Source: Ruminococcus sp.
Lineage (GTDB): Bacteria > Bacillota > Clostridia > Oscillospirales > Acutalibacteraceae
Assembly (NCBI GenBank): GCA_022510945.1
Contig: JAFLSK010000007.1
Span: forward strand, 4,851-58,762
Direction: 5' to 3'
DNA: 53,912 bases
The notes under the pieces were generated by a model that was not told the DNA's origin, did not search any database, and saw nothing but the letters and a program-made list of their open reading frames with translations. Below are positions 1-9,034 of the stretch, piece after piece. Position 1 is the first letter of the stretch. Each line of letters opens with the position of its first letter. The position numbers and the translations under genes are program-made.

Positions 1-645
1 GGCTACATTCCGCTCGGCTTTGCGTTCGGCATAATGCTGCAAGCGGCGGGCTACAACCCCGTATGGGCGTTTTTTATGGCAATATTTATTTTTGCGGGAA
101 CGGGACAGTTCCTATGCGTGGAGCTTTTGGCGGTCGGCGCAAGCATTACGCAGGTTGTCATACTGACGTTTCTTCTGAATTTCAGGCACTTCTTCTACGG
201 TCTCTCAATGATAGCGAAATACCGCGGTATCGGAAAGCGAAAGTGGTACTTAATGTTCGGGCTGACGGACGAGACGTACGCACTCCTCACCTCGACGAAG
301 GTGCCCGAGGGCATTAAAAAAGAGGATTTCTACATAGCGATCACACTGCTTAATCATATCTACTGGATAATAGGCTCTGTGCTCGGCGCGACGGTAGGCT
401 CGGTGGTACACATCGACTTTACGGGCATTGAGTTCGTTATGACGGCATTGTTCGCGGTGCTGGTGGTGGAGCAGTGGAAGGCTCACAGCAAGCACCTGCC
501 CGCGTTTCTCGGATTCGGAATCACTGCGCTCTGCCTTATTATTCTCGGCGCGGACAACTTCCTTATCCCTGCGCTGATAATCGTATCAACGGTGCTTTTG
601 TGCCTGCGCCCTATCCTTGAGAAAAAGGAGGGCAAAAAGCTATGA
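1..645 (+). CDS. azlC: AzlC-family branched-chain amino acid exporter subunit (5' truncated)
   Basis: Large membrane subunit of the AzlCD exporter for branched-chain amino acids and their analogues. The reading frame is open from base 1 (reads GYIPLGFAFGIML), so the true start lies upstream of the window; the first internal ATG is at 34. About 214 residues are visible, with five or six hydrophobic segments and the family-typical run FRHFFYGLSM near residue 60. The stop overlaps the azlD start by 4 bp (ATGA), showing translational coupling. Identity rests on the AzlC-like N-terminal region plus the adjacent small AzlD; the substrate is inferred from the family. Confidence 0.9.
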   Translation, partial: GYIPLGFAFGIMLQAAGYNPVWAFFMAIFIFAGTGQFLCVELLAVGASITQVVILTFLLNFRHFFYGLSMIAKYRGIGKRKWYLMFGLTDETYALLTSTKVPEGIKKEDFYIAITLLNHIYWIIGSVLGATVGSVVHIDFTGIEFVMTALFAVLVVEQWKAHSKHLPAFLGFGITALCLIILGADNFLIPALIIVSTVLLCLRPILEKKEGKKL

Positions 646-974
646 ATGATTTCACCCAAAGTCTGCTTATAGTCATAGCCGCGGCGCTTACTACCGCGTT
701 TATTCGCTTTATTCCGTTTCTGCTCTTCGACCACGGCAAAGAGCCTCCGAAGTGGATAAAATACCTCGGCGATGTGCTGCCGCCCGCGATTATGAGCGTG
801 CTGATTATCTACTGCGTACGCAACGTAAACTTTTTAGCCAATCCGCACGGAATCCCTGAGCTGTTGTGCATAGCGGTTGCGGTGTGTCTGCACATATGGA
901 AAAGCAATGTACTGCTCAGCATCGGCGTAAGCACGGTGCTGTATATGGTACTGATTCAAGTGGTATTTGTATAG
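642..974 (+). CDS. azlD: AzlD-family branched-chain amino acid transport subunit
   Basis: Small (110-residue) hydrophobic partner of AzlC, predicted to have three or four membrane helices. The segment RFIPFLLF followed by PKWIKYLGDVLPPAIMS matches the AzlD family (RxxPxxxF ... ylgxxlPxAvm). It overlaps azlC by four bases, so the two are cotranslated. A strong hairpin terminator follows its stop, ending this operon. Function is inferred from family and context. Confidence 0.88.
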   Translation: MNDFTQSLLIVIAAALTTAFIRFIPFLLFDHGKEPPKWIKYLGDVLPPAIMSVLIIYCVRNVNFLANPHGIPELLCIAVAVCLHIWKSNVLLSIGVSTVLYMVLIQVVFV

Positions 975-990
975 AAAGTTATAAAAAACA

Positions 991-1017
991 GGACAGGCAA
1001 TCGCCTGTCCTTTCTCT
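991..1017. terminator. Bidirectional terminator between azlD and the tfoX-like gene
   Basis: An eight-base-pair stem GGACAGGC/GCCTGTCC with AATC loop is flanked by A-rich sequence on the left and T-rich sequence on the right, so it can end azlCD transcription rightward and the tfoX-like transcript leftward. Confidence 0.85.
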
Positions 1018-1336
1018 ATTTCTTCTTTTTAGCTTTTGGTGCTGGTAACTCGTCATACATAGCATTAAATAATCCTGCTAAATACTTTTTATTATCAACA
1101 TCATCTACTAAAAGCATTTCTTTTGCGCCTTCATATGGCAACTCATATGTTGGGTTCTTTACATACTCAACGGCAGACTTTACCGGTTTAACAAGCAACC
1201 TATCGTCATATATACCGCCGATTATCTTGCCGCGATAATAAAGTATAAATTCTCCCATCATTGCGCGGTATGATATTTCATTCAGTTCTGATAATTGTTC
1301 CAAAGCAAACTGCAAATAATCCTTGCTTGATGCCAT
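1016..1336 (-). CDS. TfoX N-terminal domain protein
   Basis: A 106-residue protein matching the TfoX/Sxy N-terminal domain: YRAMMGEFILYYRGKIIGG near residue 26, then a second strand region with D-R-L-L-V-K. In gamma-proteobacteria Sxy promotes competence, but stand-alone N-terminal-domain proteins in Firmicutes have no assigned role, so no function is claimed. The ATG at 1336 is chosen because AGAGGTG lies six bases upstream; a GTG at 1345 is inside that ribosome binding site. The coding sequence is AT-richer than its neighbours, which may mean later acquisition. Confidence 0.75.
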   Translation of the reverse strand: MASSKDYLQFALEQLSELNEISYRAMMGEFILYYRGKIIGGIYDDRLLVKPVKSAVEYVKNPTYELPYEGAKEMLLVDDVDNKKYLAGLFNAMYDELPAPKAKKKK

Positions 1337-1375
1337 TTTGTTCACCTCTATTTTTGTTTTACTATTAATACAAAT

Positions 1376-2242
1376 TTACTCCGCCTGCCGATTATTATAC
1401 AAAAACATAACAATCGCGGCGATGACGATTACCACATAGCCTACGAGCGAGAAAATGTCGGGGATATCGGAGAACACGAAAAATCCGAGAGCCGAGGCGA
1501 AAATAATCTGGCTGTAGTCGTAAATGGAAATCTCGCGCGCGGGAGCGTAAGTGTATGCGGCGGTGATTGAGAACTGTCCGCCCGCCGCGGACAATCCCGC
1601 GAGCAAAAGCATAACAAGCTGCGAAAGAGTAAACATTTTAAAGTCGAATATCATAAACGGTATCATCGAAAGGCAGCTCACACCCGAGAAAAACAGCACT
1701 ATAAAGCTGCCCTTCTCCCCTCTTACGCCGAGCGCGCGTACCATCGAGTACGCCGCGCCCGCTGAGATACCGCCGAGCAATCCGCACAACGACGGAAAGA
1801 ACTCCGCATTTGAAAAGCTTGGTTTTACAACGAACATCGCGCCGACAAATGCTAAAGTCAGAATACCGACCTGCGGCAATGTAAGTCGCTCTTTTAAGAA
1901 GATAAGCGAGAACACAATCGCAAAAAACGGCGACATCTTATTGAGAATTGACGCGTCGCCGAGCGCTAAGTGGTCTACGGCATAGAAATTGCAGAGAATA
2001 CCGAGCGTACCCGCGAGCGACCTACCGAGCAAGAGCGGTAGATTTTTCCGCTGAAAATGGAAGCTGTCCTTATTTTTCAGCATTATCGCGAGTGCGAATA
2101 TAAACGCGATTAAATTGCGGAAAAATCCCTTTTCAGGCGTCGGTAAATCGCCCGACAGCCTCACGAACATATTCATAAGCGCAAAACAGAACGCCGACAG
2201 TATTATCATCAGAACGCCCTTGTACTTTTGATTAATCTTCAT
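1376..2242 (-). CDS. EamA-family (DMT superfamily) membrane transporter
   Basis: Drug/metabolite-transporter-type permease of 288 residues with about ten hydrophobic helices in two EamA repeats (roughly residues 5-135 and 145-280). The first repeat carries the typical AFCFALMNMFVRLSG and the helix-end pattern NKMSPFFAIVFSLIFLKERL; the second has ISIYDYSQIIFASALGFFVF. Substrate cannot be read from sequence. Start: the ATG at 2242 follows GGAAGTG at good spacing; a GTG at 2272 would add ten residues without a binding site. Confidence 0.85.
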   Translation of the reverse strand: MKINQKYKGVLMIILSAFCFALMNMFVRLSGDLPTPEKGFFRNLIAFIFALAIMLKNKDSFHFQRKNLPLLLGRSLAGTLGILCNFYAVDHLALGDASILNKMSPFFAIVFSLIFLKERLTLPQVGILTLAFVGAMFVVKPSFSNAEFFPSLCGLLGGISAGAAYSMVRALGVRGEKGSFIVLFFSGVSCLSMIPFMIFDFKMFTLSQLVMLLLAGLSAAGGQFSITAAYTYAPAREISIYDYSQIIFASALGFFVFSDIPDIFSLVGYVVIVIAAIVMFLYNNRQAE

Positions 2243-2301
2243 TTCATCACTTCCGAATAAAGATAATATCACATTTAGCGTTCTGTTTCAAGTGAAGTAA
2301 A

Positions 2302-2325
2302 AAAGCTCTCCCGAGGGAGAGCTTT
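2302..2325 (-). terminator. Rho-independent terminator of the glycogen operon
   Basis: Near-perfect stem AAAGCTCTCCC/GGGAGAGCTTT just past the glgA stop. Read leftward it is followed by a run of T, so it ends the glgBCDA transcript. Confidence 0.85.
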
Positions 2326-2336
2326 CTCTTTAAAAA

Positions 2337-3764
2337 TTACGCCCAATTAAGGGTATCATTATATACGTTGATGTAGTCCTGCGCGGAGCGTTCCCAGCTG
2401 TTGTCGCTCATCATAGCGCGCCACATAAGCTGGTGCCAGCCTTCGTTATCCTGAATACCCCAGAGTGCGCGTCTTACTGCGCCCTGGAGGTCAGCGGTGT
2501 AATAGTTAGCGAATGTAAATCCGTTACCGTAGCCGTCTGCGCTGTCGAATACGGAGTCCTTGAGTCCGCCTGTTTCGCGGACTACGGGGATTGTGCCGTA
2601 GCGCAGAGCAATCATCTGCGAAAGACCGCAGGGCTCCATCTTAGACGGCATAAGGAAGATATCTGCGCCCGCGTAAATCTTACGCGCAAGCTCAGGCACA
2701 AAGCCCTGACAGAAGCAGAGTCTGCCCGGATACTTCCACTGCATATCTCTGAAGTACTGCTCATACTCCTCGTCGCCCGAGCCGAGAATTACAAACTGCA
2801 TATTCTCTGTGTTCATAAGCTCCTCAAGACCCATTCTCACGAGGTCGAGACCCTTGTGGTCAACAAGACGTGTAACCATAGCAACGATAGGAACGTCCCA
2901 TCTCTGCTCGAGGCAGAGACGCTCCTGAAGCTTCTGCTTGCAAACGCCCTTACCGCTCATATCCTCCTTGGAGTAATTGCAGTAGAGCTGGTAGTCCGTC
3001 TCGGGGTTGTAGCTTGCGAGGTCGATACCGTTCTTGATACCGCACAGCTTGTAATGACGGAGGTTGAGCTCGTTGTAGAGGCCGTAGCTGTACCACGGGT
3101 CGCGGATTTCGAGAGCGTATGTCGGCGAAACTGTTGTAACGCGCACAGCTGTCTCGATAGCACCCTTAACCATATTGAGCTTTCCGTCCATTTCGAGCAG
3201 CTTAGTCTCGGAAGCGGGGATACCTACGCACTCGGTGTTAACCTCCCAGCCGTACATACCCTGATACTGGATATTATGGATAGTGAAGATATTCTTGATG
3301 TTAGCATACCACGGATTCTTGGAGTAGAAAAGGTAGTAATATGTCGGAACTAAAGCAGTCTGCCAGTCGTTCGTGTGGATGATGTCCGGATGGAAATCAA
3401 TGTACGGCAACATCTCGAGGATAGCGCGCGAGAAGAATGCAAATCTCTCGGCGTCGTCATAGGAGCCGTAGAGCGCGCCGCGCTTGAAGTAGTACTCGTT
3501 ATCAAGGAAGTAGTAGGTGCAGTCACCCCATCTTGCCCAGAAAAGTCCGCAGTACTGGTGTCTCCACGCAACGGGAACGGTGAAGTTCGCGATAAAGTTC
3601 ATCTGATTTTTTAAATCCTGCGGAATAGTGCCGTACAGCGGCATAACGATTCGGCAGTCCTGTCCCTTGCGGCACAAAGCGTGCGGGAGCGAACCTGCTA
3701 CGTCAGCGAGACCGCCTGAGCCCGCGAAAGGATTAGCCTCGGATGCGCAATAAAGAATTTTCAT
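2337..3764 (-). CDS. glgA: Glycogen synthase (ADP-glucose glucosyltransferase, GT5)
   Basis: Transfers glucose from ADP-glucose to the non-reducing end of alpha-1,4-glucan. At 475 residues it is the normal bacterial GlgA length. The N-terminal GT5 domain starts MKILYCASEANPFAGSGGLADV, where the usual KxGGL nucleotide-binding motif reads SGSGGL. The C-terminal Rossmann domain has PSKMEPCGLSQMIALRYG (about residues 375-392), the GT-B signature with the conserved Glu. AAGGAGG precedes the ATG. Last gene of glgB-glgC-glgD-glgA, 12 bp after glgD, and followed by a terminator. The Lys-to-Ser change in the first motif is worth noting but the rest of the enzyme looks intact. Confidence 0.96.
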   Translation of the reverse strand: MKILYCASEANPFAGSGGLADVAGSLPHALCRKGQDCRIVMPLYGTIPQDLKNQMNFIANFTVPVAWRHQYCGLFWARWGDCTYYFLDNEYYFKRGALYGSYDDAERFAFFSRAILEMLPYIDFHPDIIHTNDWQTALVPTYYYLFYSKNPWYANIKNIFTIHNIQYQGMYGWEVNTECVGIPASETKLLEMDGKLNMVKGAIETAVRVTTVSPTYALEIRDPWYSYGLYNELNLRHYKLCGIKNGIDLASYNPETDYQLYCNYSKEDMSGKGVCKQKLQERLCLEQRWDVPIVAMVTRLVDHKGLDLVRMGLEELMNTENMQFVILGSGDEEYEQYFRDMQWKYPGRLCFCQGFVPELARKIYAGADIFLMPSKMEPCGLSQMIALRYGTIPVVRETGGLKDSVFDSADGYGNGFTFANYYTADLQGAVRRALWGIQDNEGWHQLMWRAMMSDNSWERSAQDYINVYNDTLNWA

Positions 3765-3776
3765 ATTATGACCTCC

Positions 3777-4886
3777 TTAGTTTATAAGCGATTTCTTAGC
3801 GATGTAAATCGGGAATGAATCAGCACCCATAAGGGCTTTTTCGTCGCTGATTTGAACATCTTTATCGATGATTATGTGGTTTAAGTTGCAGTTCTCGCCG
3901 ATTACGGTGTCCTGCATAATGATACAGTTCGATACCTTAGCGCCCTTCTTGATGTGAACGCCCTTCGAGATAACACAGTTCTCGACGTCGCCCTCAATAA
4001 AGCAGCCCTGCGATACGAGCGAGTTCTTCACGCTGCTTGTGAGGCCGTATTTACACGGAGTGTCGTCTCGAACCTTGGTATATATCGGGCGGTCGGTCTG
4101 GAAAAGCTCTTTTCTAAGTTCTCCGTCCATAAGCTTCATATTGAAGCGGAAGTAGTCCTCCATACTGCTGATGACATCGCAACTGCCGGGGCACTCATAA
4201 ACGAACACGTTATACTGCTCCGCCCATTTCTGAATGAGGCGATAGAAGTCGAGTTCATTCTCGCTGAGGGCTCTCGCGATAAGGTTTAAGAATAAATCCT
4301 TCTTAACAAGCAGTGAGCCTACGAGCATATTGCACTCGCCCTGCGCCTGCTGCTGGAGGAGAATCTTCTCAACCTTGCCGACGTTGTCGTGTTCAACGGT
4401 GAGTACGGGGCTGAGCTTTTTCGGAGCGGTCATTCTCTTGTAAACGAGAGTAATATCCGCCTTGTTCACGTCGTGAAGATAGAACAGCTCGGTGTAGTCG
4501 ATGTTGAAAATCACGTTGCTCTCGGAGAGGAGCACATACTCCTCCTTAGCGTCCTCAAAGTAGCCGCGAAGCTGATAGAGAGTCTCAACCTTATTTGCGA
4601 AGTTGATACCCGCGTACGGCGGGAGGATAGTTATTCCGCTGCGCTTTTTGGAGAGGTCCCACGCGCTGCCGGAGCCGATGTGATCCATAAGCGACATAAA
4701 GCCGCTTTTTGCGATGATACCAACGTTGTTGATGTTGGAGTTCGCCATATTCGAAAGAACAAAGTCAATCATTCTGTACTTGCCGCCGATAGGCACGCTG
4801 GCGGTAGTGCGGTGAGCGGTCAGCTCGGTGAGAGTTGACGAACAGGAATTGGAGAAAATTACTCCGAGTACGTTATTACTTCTCAT
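3777..4886 (-). CDS. glgD: GlgD, GlgC-like regulatory subunit of ADP-glucose pyrophosphorylase
   Basis: Paralogue of GlgC that in Firmicutes forms a heteromer with it and stimulates ADP-glucose synthesis (family knowledge). The 369-residue protein keeps the substrate-fold motif PIGGKYRMIDFVLSN and the C-terminal left-handed beta-helix repeats (IEGDVENCVIS, ITKGVHI-type hexapeptides). Its N-terminus reads GVIFSNSCSSTLTELT where GlgC has GGQGSRLG, so the catalytic nucleotide-binding loop is missing; it is most likely non-catalytic. Start and the glgC stop overlap as TAATG, so translation is coupled. Confidence 0.93.
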   Translation of the reverse strand: MRSNNVLGVIFSNSCSSTLTELTAHRTTASVPIGGKYRMIDFVLSNMANSNINNVGIIAKSGFMSLMDHIGSGSAWDLSKKRSGITILPPYAGINFANKVETLYQLRGYFEDAKEEYVLLSESNVIFNIDYTELFYLHDVNKADITLVYKRMTAPKKLSPVLTVEHDNVGKVEKILLQQQAQGECNMLVGSLLVKKDLFLNLIARALSENELDFYRLIQKWAEQYNVFVYECPGSCDVISSMEDYFRFNMKLMDGELRKELFQTDRPIYTKVRDDTPCKYGLTSSVKNSLVSQGCFIEGDVENCVISKGVHIKKGAKVSNCIIMQDTVIGENCNLNHIIIDKDVQISDEKALMGADSFPIYIAKKSLIN

Positions 4887-6088
4887 TATTCACTTACCTC
4901 CAAATCCTTGTCAATCATAGCCTTCGGGAGTACGACAATATTCTCGCCGATTTTGAGGTTGTCACCGATAACGGTGATACCCCACTCGTCGCGATTTTTT
5001 ACATTCTCGGGGTTTGCGCCGACAACAGAGTTCTTCCCGATTACGGTGTTCTCGGCAACGATAGCGTACTCAACCCTTGCGCCGTCCTCAATCACAGCGC
5101 CGGGCATAATGATAGACGAGTTTACAACCGCGCCCTTGCCCACGCTTACGCCCGCGAACAGGATAGAGAACTCGAGGTCGCCCTGAACGTTACAGCCGTC
5201 GGCAATCAGAGAATTCTGAATCTTAACGCCGTCCGCTATGTAATGCGGCGGCATCATCGGGTTGCGGGAATAGACGTCGTTGAGGTCGAGCCCTACGTTC
5301 GGGTCGAGCAGATCCATATTAGCCTCCCAGAGGCTGTCGATAGTACCTACGTCCTTCCAATAGCCCTCGAACGGATACGCAAACATTCTCTCACCCGCGT
5401 CAAGCATAGCGGGAAGGACGTTCTTACCGAAGTCGTTGGAGGAATTGGGGTCGTTCGCGTCGTCAACGAGGTATTTCTTGAGCTGTTTCCAGCTGAAGAT
5501 GTAGATACCCATAGAAGCGTTCGTGCTCTTGGGCACGGCAGGCTTTTCGTCGAACTCGTAGATTGAGCCGTCGGGGTTTGTGTTGAGAATACCGAAGCGC
5601 GACGCCTCCTCCTTGGGCACGTCGATAGCGGCGATTGTGCACGCCGCGTCATTCTTCTTGTGGAACTCGAGCATTTCGTTGTAGTCCATTTTATAGATAT
5701 GGTCGCCCGAAAGCACAAAAACATAGTCGGGGTTATATCGGTCGATATAGTTGATGTTCTGATAGATAGCGTTAGCCGTACCCGAGTACCAATCAGCACC
5801 GCTCACGGCTTCATAGGGGCTTAAGCAGTTTACGCCTGAGTGCATACCATCGAGATCCCACGGCTGACCGTTGCCGATGTATTCGTTTAAAACGAGCGGC
5901 TGGTACTGGGTTAGGATACCGACTGCCTCGATGCCCGAGTTTACGCAGTTAGAAAGAGGAAAGTCTATAATTCTGTACTTTCCGCCGAACGGAACAGCGG
6001 GCTTAGCGAGCTTTTTGGTGAGCACGCCGAGTCTCGAGCCCTGTCCTCCGGCGAGCACCATAGCCACGACCTTCTGTTTGGGTATCAT
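4886..6088 (-). CDS. glgC: Glucose-1-phosphate adenylyltransferase, catalytic subunit
   Basis: Makes ADP-glucose from ATP and glucose-1-phosphate, the committed step of glycogen synthesis. The 400-residue protein has the nucleotidyltransferase loop GGQGSRLG (about residues 15-22), [19 protein letters not shown], the metal-binding GDHIYKMDY, and FDEKP, followed by hexapeptide repeats at the C-terminus. AGGAGG lies at ideal spacing upstream. It follows glgB by 74 bp and overlaps glgD by one base. All catalytic motifs are intact, in contrast with GlgD. Confidence 0.97.
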   Translation of the reverse strand: MIPKQKVVAMVLAGGQGSRLGVLTKKLAKPAVPFGGKYRIIDFPLSNCVNSGIEAVGILTQYQPLVLNEYIGNGQPWDLDGMHSGVNCLSPYEAVSGADWYSGTANAIYQNINYIDRYNPDYVFVLSGDHIYKMDYNEMLEFHKKNDAACTIAAIDVPKEEASRFGILNTNPDGSIYEFDEKPAVPKSTNASMGIYIFSWKQLKKYLVDDANDPNSSNDFGKNVLPAMLDAGERMFAYPFEGYWKDVGTIDSLWEANMDLLDPNVGLDLNDVYSRNPMMPPHYIADGVKIQNSLIADGCNVQGDLEFSILFAGVSVGKGAVVNSSIIMPGAVIEDGARVEYAIVAENTVIGKNSVVGANPENVKNRDEWGITVIGDNLKIGENIVVLPKAMIDKDLEVSE

Positions 6089-6162
6089 TTTGTTTACCTC
6101 CTGTTTATATTAAAAAGTTTCTATTATATTAAGCAACACTCAGATACTTCGGTTGCCTGTAT

Positions 6163-8151
6163 TTATTTTTTCAAAAGCGGCTTTAAAATCTTCGCTGGCG
6201 AGAGTTTCTTTTGGGGAACCTTTTTCTTTTCGGTTTTTTCCTTTTTCGGTCGTTCTCTCTTCTCGGAAAGCTTAATAAAGCTTACGCTGAGCGGCGGTAT
6301 CTTGATATTTATCGCTTGGTTATAGCCGTGGATAGCGATATCGACCGTCTCGATTCCTTTACCGTTGCTCACTCCGCTGCCGCCGTAGCGCGGGTCGTCG
6401 GTGTTGAACACCTCGTCGTACACGCCGAACTCGGGCACGCCGATGTAGTAGTTTTCGTGCATCATCGGCTGGAAGTTACACAGTACGATAACCTCCTCGC
6501 CCTCTCTGCCGATTCTTCTAAACGCGATAACACTCTTGGTGTAGTCGTCGTGATGAATCCAATTGAAGCCCTCCCAGTTGAAATCAATCTGGTAGAGCGC
6601 GGGATTATTCTTGTAGAAATGGTTAATGTCGCGGAAGAAGTCGTGGAGCATACGATGATTCTCGTCAGCGAGCAATCTCCAGTCAAGCTCCGACTTAAAG
6701 TCCCACTCTTCCTCCTGACCTATCTCGTTACCCATAAAGTTGAGCTTTTTTCCGGGATGCGCCATCATATACGCGATGAAAACGCGTACAGACGCGAACT
6801 TCTGCGGCAAATCACCGGGCATTTTATTGAGCAGAGAATTTTTGCCGTACACAACCTCGTCGTGCGACACGGGGAGCATAAACTTCTCCGAGAAAGCGTA
6901 GAAAAAGCTGAACGTCAGGCTGTCGTGGTTGAACGGCCTCCACAGCGGGTCGAGCGACATATAGTGGAGCATATCGTTCATCCAGCCCATATTCCATTTG
7001 TAGTCAAAACCGAGTCCGCCCTTGTCGACATCAGCGGAAACGAGAGGCCACGAGGTGCTTTCCTCGGCAATCATCATCACGTCAGGATGATACATATGAA
7101 CAGCGGTATTCATTCTCTTTATAAACTCTACCGCCTCTAAGTTCTCCTTGCCGCCGAATTCGTTGGGGTCCCACTCGCCCTTCGGCCTGTTGTAGTCGAG
7201 ATAAAGCATAGACGCTACCGCGTCAACGCGGATTCCGTCGAAATGGTACTGCTCAATCCAGAACATCGCGCTGGAAACGAGGAAACTGATGACCTCGTAG
7301 CGCGCATAGTTGAAGATATATGTTCCCCACTCCTTGTGCTCGCCGCGGCGCTCGCCCTCGTATTCGTAACAGCAGGTGCCGTCAAAGCGCGCTAAAGCGT
7401 GGGTGTCCTTCGGGAAATGCGCGGGAACCCAGTCGAGGATAACACCGATACCATTCAGGTGGCATTGGTCTATAAAGTATTTTAAATCGTCGGGCGCGCC
7501 GTAGCGCGAGGTCGGAGCAAAGTAACCCGTTACCTGATAGCCCCAGCTGTCGTCGAGCGGGTACTCGGTAATCGGCATAAACTCGATGTGGGTGTAGCCC
7601 ATATCCTTAACGTAGGGAATCAATTCCTCCGCAAGCTTTTTGTAGCTGAAGAAGTTGCCGTCCTCAAAACGCCTCCACGAGCCGAGATGAACCTCGTAGA
7701 CGTTTATGGGCTGTTCCTTATGCGGGTTATCCTTTCTATACTGAAACCAATCAGCATCCTGCCACTGATAGTGTGATATGTCGTAGACTATGGATGTGCT
7801 GTCGGGGCGCGTCTCGTTATGAAAAGCAAACGGATCAGACTTGATAACCTTCTCAAACCATGGCGTTTCGATACAGAATTTGTAGCGTGTAAACTCGCCG
7901 AGCCCCTCGATAAACAGCTCCCAAACGCCCTTGTCGCCGACCTTGTACATATAGTTGCATGTACTGTCCCAGTCGTTAAATGGTCCGACTACAGAAACCG
8001 TCAGCGCGTTAGGCGCCCACACACGGAACACGACTCCGTCGCGACCGTCCCAGTTGACGATATGCGCGCCCATAATGTCGTGTGCACGCACTGCGTCGCC
8101 GTCGTGATACAGTTCGAGCGCTGTCCTCGGGTCGTTGAAATTGTAGTTCAT
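6163..8151 (-). CDS. glgB: 1,4-alpha-glucan branching enzyme (GH13)
   Basis: Introduces alpha-1,6 branches into glycogen. An N-terminal CBM48-like domain (about residues 20-110, VVFRVWAPNALTVSVVGPFNDW) precedes the GH13 barrel with FDGIRVDAVASMLY (nucleophile Asp), IAEEST (acid/base Glu) and VSHDEVVYGK (third acidic residue). At 662 residues it is slightly long because of a lysine/proline-rich tail of about 35 residues (about 18 Lys), not needed by the fold. The ATG at 8151 follows GGGAG by eight bases; a TTG just upstream is less likely. First gene of the operon, with its own promoter. Confidence 0.96.
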   Translation of the reverse strand: MNYNFNDPRTALELYHDGDAVRAHDIMGAHIVNWDGRDGVVFRVWAPNALTVSVVGPFNDWDSTCNYMYKVGDKGVWELFIEGLGEFTRYKFCIETPWFEKVIKSDPFAFHNETRPDSTSIVYDISHYQWQDADWFQYRKDNPHKEQPINVYEVHLGSWRRFEDGNFFSYKKLAEELIPYVKDMGYTHIEFMPITEYPLDDSWGYQVTGYFAPTSRYGAPDDLKYFIDQCHLNGIGVILDWVPAHFPKDTHALARFDGTCCYEYEGERRGEHKEWGTYIFNYARYEVISFLVSSAMFWIEQYHFDGIRVDAVASMLYLDYNRPKGEWDPNEFGGKENLEAVEFIKRMNTAVHMYHPDVMMIAEESTSWPLVSADVDKGGLGFDYKWNMGWMNDMLHYMSLDPLWRPFNHDSLTFSFFYAFSEKFMLPVSHDEVVYGKNSLLNKMPGDLPQKFASVRVFIAYMMAHPGKKLNFMGNEIGQEEEWDFKSELDWRLLADENHRMLHDFFRDINHFYKNNPALYQIDFNWEGFNWIHHDDYTKSVIAFRRIGREGEEVIVLCNFQPMMHENYYIGVPEFGVYDEVFNTDDPRYGGSGVSNGKGIETVDIAIHGYNQAINIKIPPLSVSFIKLSEKRERPKKEKTEKKKVPQKKLSPAKILKPLLKK

Positions 8152-8170
8152 CAAATCATCTCCCTTCGCA

Positions 8171-8190
8171 CTACTAACGCAAATTAGTAG
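8171..8190 (-). promoter_or_regulatory. Palindrome in the glgB 5' leader
   Basis: CTACTAA/TTAGTAG arms with a six-base loop sit between the glgB promoter and its ribosome binding site. It could be a repressor site or an mRNA hairpin; nothing in the sequence separates these. Confidence 0.35.
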
Positions 8191-8220
8191 AATTTCCCAT
8201 TTAACAATCCATTCCCCTAT

Positions 8221-8249
8221 ATCATATCAAATATTATTAGCAAATTCAA
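8221..8249 (-). promoter_or_regulatory. Sigma-A promoter of the glgBCDA operon
   Basis: Read leftward: TTGAAT, 17-bp spacer, TATGAT. It lies about 70 bp upstream of the glgB start in an AT-rich stretch. Confidence 0.7.
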
Positions 8250-8361
8250 GTAAAATTATAAAATTCTCAAGCAATTTTTTGACTATTTTTTATAAAATAT
8301 TTATAAATTTCGTAAAAAACTTGCAATAAATATCTTTTCAAAAAACTTCCATAACATTATT

Positions 8362-8391
8362 TGCATTTTGCGTTTCGGTTTGTGCACAATA
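8362..8391 (+). promoter_or_regulatory. Possible sigma-G/F-type promoter for spoVT
   Basis: TGCATT, 17 bp, CACAATA resembles the forespore sigma-G/F pattern (TGAATA-like -35, CATACTA-like -10). spoVT is sigma-G dependent in Bacillus subtilis. The match is partial, so this is tentative. Confidence 0.35.
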
Positions 8392-8429
8392 ATAGAGCGA
8401 TAAAATTAAATTTAAGGGAGATTAGATAT

Positions 8430-8972
8430 ATGAAAGCTACCGGAATCGTGCGCAGGATTGACGACCTCGGCAGGGTCGTTATCCCGAAGGAAATACGGCG
8501 CACCCTGCGTATCCGCGAGGGCGACCCGCTGGAGATTTATACCGCGACGGACGGCGAGGTTATTTTCAAAAAATACTCGCCTGTCGGCGAGATGTCCGTG
8601 TTCGCAGGACAGTACGCGGACGTACTGTCGCGGATAAGCAACCTGCCGACGATAATCTGCGACCGTGACCACGTTATCGCGGCGGCGGGCGTATCGAAGC
8701 GCGAGTTTTTAGAGCGGCGCATTACGAGCGTGCTCGAAAACTATATGGAAAACCGCAGAACATACACCGCAAGCACTGAGGACGTGTCCGAGGTTATGCC
8801 GATTGAAGGTATCGAGCGGAACGCCGCGGTAATCTACCCGATTATTGCCGCGGGTGACGTGACAGGTGCGGTCGTAATGCTCAAAAACGAGCAGAACAAG
8901 CTGCCGAGCGACACCGAGGTTAAGCTTGCGCAAAGCGCGGCAGCGTTCCTCGGAAAACAGATGGAGGAGTAA
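8430..8972 (+). CDS. spoVT: SpoVT-type AbrB-family transcriptional regulator
   Basis: Transcription factor of forespore genes in spore formers. Residues 1-50 are a swapped-hairpin AbrB domain (MKATGIVRRIDDLGRVVIPK, then RTLRIREGDPLEIY), and residues 55-178 match the GAF-like C-terminal domain of SpoVT. Length (180) matches B. subtilis SpoVT (178), which separates it from AbrB and Abh (about 95 residues). Start: the ATG at 8430 follows AAGGGAG; the upstream ATG at 8361 would add an unrelated AT-rich stretch. Single-gene unit, divergent from glgB and ended by a strong terminator. Confidence 0.93.
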   Translation: MKATGIVRRIDDLGRVVIPKEIRRTLRIREGDPLEIYTATDGEVIFKKYSPVGEMSVFAGQYADVLSRISNLPTIICDRDHVIAAAGVSKREFLERRITSVLENYMENRRTYTASTEDVSEVMPIEGIERNAAVIYPIIAAGDVTGAVVMLKNEQNKLPSDTEVKLAQSAAAFLGKQMEE

Positions 8973-8995
8973 ATCTCCTCAAAAAGGCACAACAA

Positions 8996-9020
8996 AAAGG
9001 CTCCCGAAAAGGGAGCCTTT
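8996..9020. terminator. Bidirectional terminator between spoVT and ftsZ
   Basis: Ten-base-pair stem AAAGGCTCCC/GGGAGCCTTT with a GAAAA loop between two convergent genes; it can serve both strands. Confidence 0.88.
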
Positions 9021-9034
9021 CTATGTAAAAAAGA

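Noticed and set aside
2433..3353. 306-codon open frame antisense to glgA
   Set aside because: glgA is intact with all motifs on the other strand; the frame is a shadow caused by GC-skewed codon use.
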